Assembly (NCBI GenBank): GCA_029861865.1
Contig: JAOTYL010000001.1
Location: 62,001-126,000, forward strand
Reading direction: 5' to 3'
Source of the DNA: Myxococcales bacterium
Lineage (GTDB): Bacteria; Myxococcota_A; Polyangia; Polyangiales; Houyiibacteriaceae
Length of the DNA stretch: 64,000 nt
Shown here: positions 10,186-18,269 of the stretch, in pieces
Layout of the letters: each line of letters begins with the position of its first letter
How positions within the stretch are numbered: the first letter of the stretch is position 1
The notes under the pieces: generated by a model
Databases searched by the model: none
Seen by the model: only the letters and a program-made list of their open reading frames with translations
What the model was told of the DNA's origin: nothing
Translations under genes and position numbers: made by a program

Positions 10186-10234
10186 GCATCACTTCATAGC
10201 CCCAGGGCGACCGGGTCGCTCTATGGGGTGATGC
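10186..10234. repeat. Long imperfect inverted repeat
   Basis: GCATCAC (10186-10192) pairs with GTGATGC (10228-10234), CATAG with CTATG, and GCGACC with GGTCGC at the tip, giving a ~49-bp interrupted stem. It lies directly beside the terminator at 10153 and ends just before the stop codon of the minus-strand gene, so it may act as a second terminator for that gene. Confidence 0.7.
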
Positions 10235-10235
10235 G

Positions 10236-10781
10236 CTACATCCCCTCGACTTGTGTGATCCGCTTCTCGTGGCGGGCCTTCTCTTGCTCGACCTGCTTAT
10301 CAAGGGCCTCGAGCTGCTTCTTGTGTTGCGCTTGCATCCGCTCTCGTTTCTTCTCGATCGCGGCGAGCCGACCATTGTGTCGCTTTTCCTCGGCCTCGAT
10401 CATGCGCGTCTTGCGCTCGGCCTTGGCCTTTTCGGCTTTGGCCTTCTGGGCGGCCTTGCGTGCCTCGGCGTCAGCTTTAGCTTTGTCGCGCTTAGCCTGT
10501 GCGTCGCTCTTGGCCTTGCCGCCGGCGGCTTTGGCGTCGTCGCCTTTGGCCTTGGCGTCGTCGCCTTTGGCCTTGGCGTCGTCGCCCTTGGCTTTGGCGT
10601 CGGCGCCCTTGGTCTTAGCGTCGGCTTTGGCGTCGTCGCCTTTGTCTTTGGCCTTCGCAGCTTCGCCCTTGGCTTTGCCCATGGCCTTTTCGTGATGGTC
10701 GGCGCTTGCGGTGGGTACGGTCGCGACCGCGACACCCAGCGTGAGGGCCAGCGCGATGCACAACGATGAAATGACTCTCAT
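10236..10781 (-). CDS. Secreted Lys/Ala-rich coiled-coil protein, copy 1
   Basis: A 181-residue exported protein of unknown function. A signal peptide (MRVISSLCIALALTLGVAVATVPTASA) precedes a mature N-terminus ADHHE, then an AKAKGDD repeat region (residues ~50-100), then a charged helical C-terminus ending near EKARHEKRITQVEGM. It is paralogous to the gene at 60792-61298: same signal peptide style, same ADHHE and the same C-terminal EEKRHxG...EKARHxKR pattern. The ATG at 10781 has a GGGAGGAA ribosome site. Composition (Lys, Ala, Glu, Asp) suggests a long periplasmic or surface coiled coil. Confidence 0.8.
   Translation of the reverse strand: MRVISSLCIALALTLGVAVATVPTASADHHEKAMGKAKGEAAKAKDKGDDAKADAKTKGADAKAKGDDAKAKGDDAKAKGDDAKAAGGKAKSDAQAKRDKAKADAEARKAAQKAKAEKAKAERKTRMIEAEEKRHNGRLAAIEKKRERMQAQHKKQLEALDKQVEQEKARHEKRITQVEGM
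10536..10619. repeat. Four 21-bp tandem repeats inside the Lys/Ala-rich gene
   Basis: Units beginning GTCGTCGCC or GTCGGCGCC occur at 10536, 10557, 10578 and 10599. They encode seven-residue AKAKGDD units. The first two copies are identical, which points to recent expansion. Confidence 0.85.
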
Positions 10782-10882
10782 TACAGATTCCTCCCTTGCG
10801 ATGTGGACGCAGACGAACTGCCCCCCGTCCACAACCTCTCTACAGTAGGGGGCTACCGAGCGCTCCTCAAATCGTTCGGTTC

Positions 10883-10912
10883 TTGACCCGTCTGCCTAAA
10901 CAACCGTACAGT
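10883..10912 (+). promoter_or_regulatory. Candidate promoter for a leaderless mrfA transcript
   Basis: TTGACC (10883-10888) and TACAGT (10907-10912) are 18 bp apart. A start seven or eight bases after the -10 falls at the ATG of 10920, and no Shine-Dalgarno site is visible. Confidence 0.45.
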
Positions 10913-10919
10913 GCTGCGC

Positions 10920-13352
10920 ATGAGCGCAGTGGGGGGCCGGTCGGGCGAGCCAATTGGGGAGCAAACGCGGACGTTTCGCCGGGTCGACAGGCCCTGGGAT
11001 CGGCCCCGCGGGGTTTCCGAAGTTCTCGCGCGGTGGGAGTCCGACGGCACCTGGCGCAACGTGACGTGGAGTCACGGAGTCGAAGCCCAGGAACCGAGCA
11101 TCGCAGCGATGCCATCGTCATTGTCCCCTCTGGTAGCGCGAGCGCTTTCCCTACGAGGCATCGACCAGCTTTACAGCCATCAAGCGGAGGCGTTCGAGCT
11201 CGCGCCCGCCGGGAAGCATGTCGTCGTGGCGACGCCGACCGCATCCGGCAAGAGCCTCTGTTACAACCTTCCGATCCTCCAGGCGCTCGCCTCGGATCCG
11301 AGCGCGCGGGCTCTCTATCTCTTCCCGACCAAGGCCCTCTCGCGCGATCAAGAGGAGTCCTTGCGCCAGCTCATGCGCGATGCGGACCTCCCGATTGGAA
11401 CGATCACCTACGACGGCGACACACCCGATGATGCGCGCCGCGCAGCCCGGCAGCGCGCGGGCGTCCTGCTCACGAACCCGGACATGCTTCATGCGGGCAT
11501 CATGCCCCACCACACGGCATGGGCGCGGCTGTTCTCGAATTTGAGGTATGTCGTCATCGACGAGCTACACACGTATCGGGGCGTGTTCGGCTCGCACCTC
11601 GCGAATGTCGTTCGGCGGCTCTTGCGCATTGCTCGCTTCCATGGTTCGTCGCCCACCTTCTTGTTTGCGTCGGCCACGATCGGCAATCCGAAGGAGCATG
11701 CGCAGAGGATCTGCGGTGAGCCGGTCGAGCTGATCGAGCAAAGTGGCGCGCCTACCGGGCCGCGTCGCGTCATCTTGTACAACCCACCGGTGGTCAATGC
11801 TGAGCTCGGGATTCGGCAGAGTTACCTCAAGACCGCCGTGCGGCTCACCCAAGATCTCGTCCGGGCGGGGGTGCCGACGTTGGTTTTCGGCAACTCGCGC
11901 AATGGCGTCGAGGTCATGCTGAAGTATCTGCGCGACCGGTTGGCACGTGATCAGATCGACGCTTCTACAATTCACGCGTACCGCGGTGGCTATTTACCCG
12001 ACACGCGACGCCGCATCGAGGCTGCGCTTCGAGCAGGCGACATTCGATGTGTCGTGGCCACCAACGCGCTCGAGCTAGGCATCGACATCGGAGCCCTCGA
12101 TGCGGTGGTGTGCGCGGGGTATCCCGGAACGATGGCGGGGCTTTGGCAACGCTTCGGTCGAGCCGGGCGTCGACGAGATCTGTCTCTTTCTGTGTTGGTC
12201 TCCTCGAGTAATCCAGTCGACCAGTATGTCGCGCGGCATCCGCGGCAGTTGGTGTCGGCGCCGATCGAACATGCCCGAATCGACCCCGACAACATCGAGA
12301 TTCTTATTCAGCACCTCAAGTGTGCGGCCTTCGAGTTGCCTTTCGAACCGAATGACCTGTACGGCGATGTTCCAGACGATGCGCTTGCCGAAGCCCTCGA
12401 CTACCTGGCCGACAACGGGGTCATTCATCCGACGCCCAGCAGCGCTGGCTCGATCTATCACTGGGCGTCCGACAGTTACCCGGCCAACAACGTCTCGTTG
12501 AGGAGCGCGAGCTGGGACAACTTCGTCATCATCGATCTCGACGGCAATCGCACGATCGCCGAGATGGATTGGCGAAGCACCCACACGATGCTGCACGAGC
12601 AGGCCATCTATCAACACGAGGGCGGTCAATACCAAGTCGAGCGCCTCGATTTCGACAACCACAAGGCGTTCGTCCGCCGTGTAAAGCCTGACTACTACAC
12701 GACGGCGATGACACACAGCAAAGTCACGGTGCTCGAGCACGATCAGGGCGCGATGATCGATCTCGACGAAGTGCCGCTCGAAGCAGCGCTCGGTGATGTG
12801 AGCGTCATCGAGAAGGTGGTCGGATACAAGAAGATCAAGTTCCACACCCATGAAAACGTCGGCTACGGCGAGGTACACCTGCCCGAGATGCAAAAGCACA
12901 CCACCGCGTTTTGGCTGACCTTTCCCGAAGACTTCGTGCAGAGTCAGCCCGAGCCCCGTGCCGTCGTCGTCGATGCGCTGCGAGGGCTTTCGAAGGCGAT
13001 GCACGTGGTGGGAGCGGTCGGCCTCATGATCGACCCACGCGACCTCGGACGCACCCTGGGGAGCCGCACGGAAGATGATGCGCTGCCAGGGAACGGACAG
13101 GGGCCGGGCTATGATCCGACGATCTTTCTCTATGACACGGTTGCTGGGGGTGTCGGCCTCGCACCGCGGCTCTTCGAGGAGCGTGTGGAGCTGTTGCGAC
13201 GTGCCCGGCGCTTGATCGAGAGCTGCGACTGCGACGAAGGATGCCCCGGGTGCATCGGTCCGGACGCGTCCGGCGACGACGAACCCGAAGCGGCTCGCAA
13301 ACAATTGGTTCTTGGCCTGCTGGATGCCGTTGGCATCTGCGCAACCCATTAG
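10920..13352 (+). CDS. mrfA: DEAD/DEAH helicase with DUF1998 domain (MrfA/YprA family)
   Basis: An 810-residue superfamily 2 helicase. Motif I is TPTASGKSLCY (residues ~105-115) and motif II is VVIDELHTY. Helicase domain 2 contains STIHAYRGGYLP and the motif VI region QRFGRAGRR. The C-terminal DUF1998 region ends with a cysteine cluster, SCDCDEGCPGCIG, which in B. subtilis MrfA binds zinc. MrfA is a DNA helicase that works with the MrfB exonuclease in repair of mitomycin-type damage. The ATG at 10920 is chosen on the promoter evidence; a GTG three codons upstream is also possible. The mrfB-like gene follows after 6 bp. Confidence 0.92.
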   Translation: MSAVGGRSGEPIGEQTRTFRRVDRPWDRPRGVSEVLARWESDGTWRNVTWSHGVEAQEPSIAAMPSSLSPLVARALSLRGIDQLYSHQAEAFELAPAGKHVVVATPTASGKSLCYNLPILQALASDPSARALYLFPTKALSRDQEESLRQLMRDADLPIGTITYDGDTPDDARRAARQRAGVLLTNPDMLHAGIMPHHTAWARLFSNLRYVVIDELHTYRGVFGSHLANVVRRLLRIARFHGSSPTFLFASATIGNPKEHAQRICGEPVELIEQSGAPTGPRRVILYNPPVVNAELGIRQSYLKTAVRLTQDLVRAGVPTLVFGNSRNGVEVMLKYLRDRLARDQIDASTIHAYRGGYLPDTRRRIEAALRAGDIRCVVATNALELGIDIGALDAVVCAGYPGTMAGLWQRFGRAGRRRDLSLSVLVSSSNPVDQYVARHPRQLVSAPIEHARIDPDNIEILIQHLKCAAFELPFEPNDLYGDVPDDALAEALDYLADNGVIHPTPSSAGSIYHWASDSYPANNVSLRSASWDNFVIIDLDGNRTIAEMDWRSTHTMLHEQAIYQHEGGQYQVERLDFDNHKAFVRRVKPDYYTTAMTHSKVTVLEHDQGAMIDLDEVPLEAALGDVSVIEKVVGYKKIKFHTHENVGYGEVHLPEMQKHTTAFWLTFPEDFVQSQPEPRAVVVDALRGLSKAMHVVGAVGLMIDPRDLGRTLGSRTEDDALPGNGQGPGYDPTIFLYDTVAGGVGLAPRLFEERVELLRRARRLIESCDCDEGCPGCIGPDASGDDEPEAARKQLVLGLLDAVGICATH

Positions 13353-13358
13353 AGCACG

Positions 13359-14537
13359 ATGTCGATCAAACGAAGCCTTGCCCGTCTCGCGCATACGCCG
13401 CCCCGCAGGCTAGATGTCGCGGCGGTTCGCGGGGCGCTTCCCGGACAGTGCACCCAGACCGAGCACGGTGAGCTTCATCTGATCGACGAATATCTCGAGC
13501 CACACCACCACCATGGGCGTGCCCCGATCGCAAAAGCGCTCCAGGTGTCTTCCGAGCGTCTCGCGCAGCTCGCCTTGGACCCAACCCTCGAGGAAGTCGA
13601 TATCAGCCGCGCTCTGTTTTTCGACACCGAGACCACGGGGCTTGCCGGAGGGACGGGGACGGTGCCGTTCTTGATCGGCATCGGTTGGTTCGAGGACGAG
13701 TCACTCCGCATCCAGCAGTTGTTTCTCCCCGAGCTCGGGCGGGAGGCACCGATGCTTCACTGGCTTCGTGAGCGCATCCGACGGAGCTCTTGCTTGGTGT
13801 CGTTCAATGGCAAGACGTTCGACTGGCCTCTCTTGCGCAATCGCTTCGTAATGAACCGTGTGCGCTCGCCCGAGCTTCCCCCGCACCTCGACCTCTTGCA
13901 TTGTGCCCGCCGCATTTTAAAGCGGCGGCTTCGCTCGATTCGCCTGGTAGAGCTCGAGCGGGAAGTGCTGGGCATGTATCGAGAGGATGACGTATCCGGC
14001 GCTCTGATCCCGCAGCTCTATTTTGATTACCTCGACGGAGGCGATGTCTCGCCGATCGCCAAAGTCATCGAGCACAACGCCAACGACTTGATCGCCCTGG
14101 CGGCCTTGGTCGCCGAGCTCGTGTCCCATTTTGACGAGATCCACCGTGAGGACGACCCGCGCGATCACCTTTCCTATGCAAGAGTAGCTGAGCGTGCTGG
14201 TGATCCATGTCGTGCACGATCGTTTGCGCGGGCCGCCGCCGACGGCGGGGGGGAAGCGGCCTGCACAGTCGAAGCATGTCTACTGACGGCGCGGATGGCT
14301 CGACGCAGCGGCGATGTCGAAGAGGAGGAGCGAGCCTTGCTCGAAGCACTTCGAGCTGCCGATGACGACGAGCTCAGGGCGAGCGTGCGACTGATGCTCA
14401 GCAAACACTATGAACATCGGCGCAAGGACCTCGAACGTGCGCTCGAACACGCAGCCGGAGCGGCGTTGGCCGAAGGCGAGGAGGCCACCGAGCGTCGCGT
14501 AGCGCGCCTCGAGCGTCGGCTGGCCCGCCACACGTGA
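13359..14537 (+). CDS. mrfB: DEDD exonuclease with C-terminal TPR-like region (MrfB/YprB family)
   Basis: A 392-residue protein. An RNase H-like DnaQ-type exonuclease domain (residues ~80-250) shows the acidic motifs FFDTETTGLAGGTG, VSFNGKTFDWP and HNANDLIALAAL, matching the DEDD layout of YprB. The C-terminal ~120 residues are helical and Ala/Glu/Arg-rich, resembling TPR-like repeats (AEGEEATERRVARLERRL). It lies 6 bp after the MrfA-like helicase, the same partnership as in Bacillus, so the two probably act together in excision repair of adducts or crosslinks. The N-terminal ~75 residues show no obvious motif. Confidence 0.88.
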   Translation: MSIKRSLARLAHTPPRRLDVAAVRGALPGQCTQTEHGELHLIDEYLEPHHHHGRAPIAKALQVSSERLAQLALDPTLEEVDISRALFFDTETTGLAGGTGTVPFLIGIGWFEDESLRIQQLFLPELGREAPMLHWLRERIRRSSCLVSFNGKTFDWPLLRNRFVMNRVRSPELPPHLDLLHCARRILKRRLRSIRLVELEREVLGMYREDDVSGALIPQLYFDYLDGGDVSPIAKVIEHNANDLIALAALVAELVSHFDEIHREDDPRDHLSYARVAERAGDPCRARSFARAAADGGGEAACTVEACLLTARMARRSGDVEEEERALLEALRAADDDELRASVRLMLSKHYEHRRKDLERALEHAAGAALAEGEEATERRVARLERRLARHT

Positions 14538-14685
14538 AGTTTTTGCAGGCCTCCGAGACGCCCTTGGCACGCAGTGGCACAGGGGCGTATTCTCGTGGGT
14601 CCGAAATCACTTTGGTTTTTCGCGCTTCCGTTGGCACTGAAGTTGCTGCTACTCGTGGCCGGGCATGCTCATTCGGAGAGAAACG

Positions 14686-16458
14686 ATGAATCGATTCAGG
14701 ACTTGCGTGGTGTTGGGGGCAGTCATGGTGATCGGGGCCGGTTGCGGGGATACCGGCAATACGGAGGCGACCCCACTCGAGGGCTTTGTCTGCGGTGCCG
14801 ACGGAGAGACATATTCCGTCGAGGAGGCCGCGCGCGAAAAGCGCGAGGTGACACACCGCGGTCGGTGCGACGCGCCGATGCCCTGTGCATCGCCCGTCGA
14901 CTGCTTCGTGGGCGACGTCTGTCTGCCTCGGACGGGACTCGATCTCGAGGCCCCTCCGACCGGATCACAAGCCCACTGGTGCGTTCCAGGCCCGACGCGG
15001 TGTAACTGCCCGGGCGTGTTCGAGCCCGTGTGCGGAGGCGATGGGCGCAACTACATCAATGCCTGTGAGGCCGCTTGTGCCGGCGTGGGCGTGCGGCACG
15101 ATGGGTACTGTGAGGAGCCACCGGGCGACGGATGCGTGCGCGCGGGTTGCAGCGATCACCTTTGCGTAGACGAGGGCGTGCCGATCGTCAGCACCTGCGA
15201 GTGGCGGGACGTCTACGTGTGCTACCAGCAAGCCACCTGCGAGCGGCAAAAGAACGGGCAGTGCGGTTTCACACCAACCCACGAGCTAGTGGAGTGCTTG
15301 GAGAGCCACGGTCAAGGAATGTGCCGTGTCGATCCACGCTGGCAGGACGGGTTCATCGCCGAATGTGAAAGCGAGCAGGTTCCGGGCATCGTTGGCGTCA
15401 TCGCGGTGACGCCGAAGCGCATGATGGTCCTCGGCGAGCCGTTCCCCGCATCTTTCAGGTTGCTCGAGCCGCCGGTGTTTGATGAGGAGTACCCCGGCGA
15501 GGGCGAGCTCTTCTGCGACGGTGAGGAGACACGATTGCGAGGTTTGGCGTTCATGACCCCGCTTGGCGATCTCAGTTTCACGTGTCGCATCCTCCCAGAA
15601 CCGCAACCAGGCGAATGCCTCGACGATCGTGATTGTCCGCCTGGGCAGTACTGCCAACCGGTCGACCCCTGGAGCGCCGTTGTCGATCCGTCGTGGCCCG
15701 AGCCCCAACCGCGGCCGGGTGTCTGCATGGACCTGTGCGCCCTGATCGACTGCGCTCCGGGGTACGTCTGCGAGCTCGGTCAGTGCGTGCCGGACGACCG
15801 CAGGTGCAAAGACGATCGAGAGTGCCCGGTTGGGTGGATCTGCCAAAACGGAATCTTCGAGAGCCTCCAGCCCCTATGGTACGACGGTGTCTGTGAGCCC
15901 TGCGCGTGCCCAGAGATCTATGCACCGGTCTGCGGAGTCGACGGACGAACCTACGGCAATGCATGCGAGGCGCGGTGCGCCCATGTCGAGGTGGCCTACA
16001 GTGGCGAGTGCAGAGACGACTGCCCGGCGCTGACTCATGTGCGTAGGCCCGACGGCCAGTGTGTGCCGAAGTGCTACGGTGATGAGCAATGTGACGAAGG
16101 CCAGCGGTGCAACGCGCCCGAGGTCTGCTTACAAGACCCGGCTTGCCCGCAGTGTGACGTCTGTGTCGGCTGGTGCGTGCCCGAGGAGCGCGATTGCCGA
16201 CGGACGGGCTGCAATGGCGAAATCTGCAGCGACCGAGACGTGGCTTCACCCTGCGTCGTACTCCCCGAGTTCGCTTGCTACCAGGAATACGGGATGTGCG
16301 AGCGCCAGCCTTGGGGCAGTTGCGATTGGACCCCGACCCCCGAGCTCGACATGTGCCTGGCGCGGTTCGACTGCCGCAGCAAAGGGTGCCCTCAGGGGAG
16401 CTATTGCGGGTTCTGCTGGATTTCTTACGAGTGCATCCCCGACGGGGCCGTCTGCTGA
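14686..16458 (+). CDS. Cys-rich lipoprotein with Kazal and eight-cysteine-cluster domains
   Basis: A 590-residue predicted lipoprotein (VVLGAVMVIGAGC lipobox, Cys at about residue 22). A partial Kazal-like segment (VCGADGETYS) opens the mature part. Two full Kazal-type motifs follow at residues ~106-143 (CNCPGVFEPVCGGDGRNY) and ~406-441 (CACPEIYAPVCGVDGRTY). Each is followed by a ~55-residue eight-cysteine cluster (residues ~150-205 and ~504-557) sharing the CY...CERQ..G.C..TPT.EL pattern. The middle region has other Cys-rich EGF-like stretches (DDRDCPPGQYC). Kazal domains typically inhibit serine proteases; the role here is unknown. Ribosome site GGAGAG precedes the ATG. Confidence 0.85.
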   Translation: MNRFRTCVVLGAVMVIGAGCGDTGNTEATPLEGFVCGADGETYSVEEAAREKREVTHRGRCDAPMPCASPVDCFVGDVCLPRTGLDLEAPPTGSQAHWCVPGPTRCNCPGVFEPVCGGDGRNYINACEAACAGVGVRHDGYCEEPPGDGCVRAGCSDHLCVDEGVPIVSTCEWRDVYVCYQQATCERQKNGQCGFTPTHELVECLESHGQGMCRVDPRWQDGFIAECESEQVPGIVGVIAVTPKRMMVLGEPFPASFRLLEPPVFDEEYPGEGELFCDGEETRLRGLAFMTPLGDLSFTCRILPEPQPGECLDDRDCPPGQYCQPVDPWSAVVDPSWPEPQPRPGVCMDLCALIDCAPGYVCELGQCVPDDRRCKDDRECPVGWICQNGIFESLQPLWYDGVCEPCACPEIYAPVCGVDGRTYGNACEARCAHVEVAYSGECRDDCPALTHVRRPDGQCVPKCYGDEQCDEGQRCNAPEVCLQDPACPQCDVCVGWCVPEERDCRRTGCNGEICSDRDVASPCVVLPEFACYQEYGMCERQPWGSCDWTPTPELDMCLARFDCRSKGCPQGSYCGFCWISYECIPDGAVC

Positions 16459-16481
16459 GTTTTTAGCGTTGTTGATGTCGT

Positions 16482-16513
16482 CGGCCTGGCGGTTTCACCA
16501 TCCCGTCAGGCCG
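16482..16513. terminator. Possible convergent hairpin
   Basis: CGGCCTG (16482-16488) pairs with CAGGCCG (16507-16513) between the convergent lipoprotein and OsmC genes. It overlaps the OsmC stop codon and has no T-run. Confidence 0.35.
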
Positions 16514-16955
16514 GCGGCGCGACTTCGATCTTGGTGGTCACCGAGCTCGCGATGAAACAGTGCTCGTGCGCCTGGTGGTGTAGCTCGTCGAGTTGTTTTT
16601 GGTTTGGGGGCTCGCCTCCCCAGGTGATCTTCGGATGAAGCACGACTCGGGTGATCGCGATCTTCTTCTGGTCGTTGCGCTCCATGAACCCCACTGCGGG
16701 GTCTTCGTAGTTGTCGATGAGGAAGCCGTCGCGGGCGGCAAGCGCTAGGAAGGTCAGCATGTGGCAACTCGACAGAGAGGCAACGAAAGCCTGCTCAGGG
16801 TCCACGAGGGCATCGTTCCCCAGGTACTTTGGCGCCGCAGAGGCACGCACCTCGCTTCCACCTTCGAACTTCCAAACGTGGTCACGGGTGTATTCTTTGT
16901 AGGTGAACTCGGTCCCCTGGCGGTTCCAAACGATCGTGGCGCGGTGTTCCGTCAT
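16506..16955 (-). CDS. OsmC family peroxide-reducing protein
   Basis: A 149-residue protein with the two redox cysteines of the OsmC/Ohr fold: C64 in SLSSCHMLTFLALAA and C133 in HEHCFIASSV. OsmC-type proteins reduce organic hydroperoxides using thiols. The N-terminus RATIVWNRQGTEFTYKEYTRDHVWKF resembles the OsmC-like YhfA/SACOL subgroup more than Ohr. The ATG at 16955 has an AAGGAG ribosome site seven bases upstream; 17 further codons are open upstream but unlikely to be used. It is a single gene with its own promoter, probably within 16956-17059. Confidence 0.9.
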   Translation of the reverse strand: MTEHRATIVWNRQGTEFTYKEYTRDHVWKFEGGSEVRASAAPKYLGNDALVDPEQAFVASLSSCHMLTFLALAARDGFLIDNYEDPAVGFMERNDQKKIAITRVVLHPKITWGGEPPNQKQLDELHHQAHEHCFIASSVTTKIEVAPPA

Positions 16956-17059
16956 CGATGCTCCTTCTAGCGAAAAGTCTAGTGCGGTTCGGTCACCCGT
17001 CCACACTTTCGCTCCAAGGAGCGTGCGGTGCAGTGCCGCATTTCTTGCGCGGTGTTCCC

Positions 17060-18244
17060 TTAGCCGCCGGCGAGGGCGGGGATGTCGAGGTGCACTGGGG
17101 GGGTGTCATCGATCAAGCGTTCTGCGAGGAATCCCTCGGGGAGGGAGACCTTCTGACGGCCGGCGGTCTTGCCCCGGGGCACGCGCATCGCTTCCGGTGG
17201 GAAGGGTTCGGCGGCGTCGACGGCACTCAGGACATCCTCGAGCTCGCCTAACGTGGCGACCCGCATCAAGCGCGCGCGGAGCTTAGCGCTACCCCGGAAG
17301 CCTTTGGTGTACCAGCTACTGTGTCGCCGGAACATGCGCATGGCCTGATCCTCGCCCGCCCATTCGCAAAGCAAAGCGGCGTGCTCTACCGCTATCTGGA
17401 CCACTTCGCCAAGCAAGGGGGGATCGCGCGGCTCGCGGCCCTCGAACACATCTGCCAGGTCGCGAAAGAGCCACGGGCGTCCGAGGCATCCGCGGCCGAT
17501 GACAACGCCGTCGCAGCCTGTATCTCGCATCATCCGAAGGGCGTCGTGGGCTTCCCAGATGTCACCGTTACCGAGGACCGGAATCGTTCGCACCCTGTCT
17601 TTGAGATGTGCGATCGCTTCCCATCGCGCTTCTCCATCGTAGAGTTGGGCCGCCGTTCGGGCATGCAAGGCCACCGCAGCGCAGCCTTCTTCTTCCGCTA
17701 CTCGTCCGGCGTCTTCGTAGGTGAGCAAACTGTCGTCGATACCCATCCGGAATTTGATCGTCACCGGAATCTCACCTGCGCCTTGCACAGCCGCTCGCAC
17801 GATGTTGGCGAGCAAGCGAGGCTTGGCAGGTATCGCCGAGCCGCCACCCTTGCGCGTGACTTTGGGAACGGGGCAGCCGAAGTTCAAATCGATGTGGTCG
17901 ACACGCCCCTCGCCGACCAGCCACTTCACGGCTTCGCCGACGTAATGAGGGTCGACGCCATAGAGTTGCAGGCTCCTCGGGGACTCACCGGCTCCGAATT
18001 CCGCGAGCATGAGCGTCTTGGCACGCCCCTCGACCAGCGGCCTCGCCGTCACCATCTCGCTCACGTAAAGCCCAGCGCCGAACCGCCGACAGATCGCGCG
18101 AAACGGCCAGTTCGTGACCCCCGCCATCGGCGCAAGCACCACCGGTGGCCACACCGAAAGGCCGCCAATCGCAACTGGCGCAAACTCCCCCGCCCCCGCA
18201 AGCGGCACCTCCCAGTTCACCAAACTCTTATAAACGTCATCCAT
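17060..18244 (-). CDS. dusB: tRNA-dihydrouridine synthase
   Basis: A 394-residue FMN enzyme that reduces uridines in tRNA. The FMN-binding start is VVLAPMAGVTNWPFRAICRRFG; the catalytic cysteine lies in LNFGCPVPKVTRKGGGSA; RVRTIPVLGNGDIWEAHDA and CDGVVIGRGCLGRPWLF are also typical. The C-terminal helical tRNA-binding domain extends to ~395. A tandem GTG-ATG offers two starts (18247 and 18244); the ATG is given. The 21-bp palindrome at 18249 lies immediately upstream, exactly where a ribosome site would be, and no other Shine-Dalgarno sequence is seen. Confidence 0.93.
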   Translation of the reverse strand: MDDVYKSLVNWEVPLAGAGEFAPVAIGGLSVWPPVVLAPMAGVTNWPFRAICRRFGAGLYVSEMVTARPLVEGRAKTLMLAEFGAGESPRSLQLYGVDPHYVGEAVKWLVGEGRVDHIDLNFGCPVPKVTRKGGGSAIPAKPRLLANIVRAAVQGAGEIPVTIKFRMGIDDSLLTYEDAGRVAEEEGCAAVALHARTAAQLYDGEARWEAIAHLKDRVRTIPVLGNGDIWEAHDALRMMRDTGCDGVVIGRGCLGRPWLFRDLADVFEGREPRDPPLLGEVVQIAVEHAALLCEWAGEDQAMRMFRRHSSWYTKGFRGSAKLRARLMRVATLGELEDVLSAVDAAEPFPPEAMRVPRGKTAGRQKVSLPEGFLAERLIDDTPPVHLDIPALAGG

Positions 18245-18248
18245 CACG

Positions 18249-18269
18249 AAAAGGGGACAGTCCCCTTTT
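18249..18269. repeat. 21-bp perfect palindrome, copy 1 (core GGGGACAGTCCCC)
   Basis: A4-GGGG-AC-A-GT-CCCC-T4 forms a perfect inverted repeat around a central A, with two extra T's on the right. It sits between the amidotransferase stop and the dus start, both on the minus strand. An identical copy lies at 62872-62892. The hairpin with flanking A/T runs can act as an intrinsic terminator in either direction. Confidence 0.8.

Noticed and set aside
12075-13394. 439-codon minus-strand frame opposite the mrfA gene
   Set aside because: Antisense shadow in a GC-rich gene; mrfA has full helicase motifs on the plus strand.
14564-14579. Sigma-54-like promoter TTGGCAC...TGGCA before the Kazal lipoprotein
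   Set aside because: The GG-to-GC spacing is one base too short and the -12 half is imperfect.
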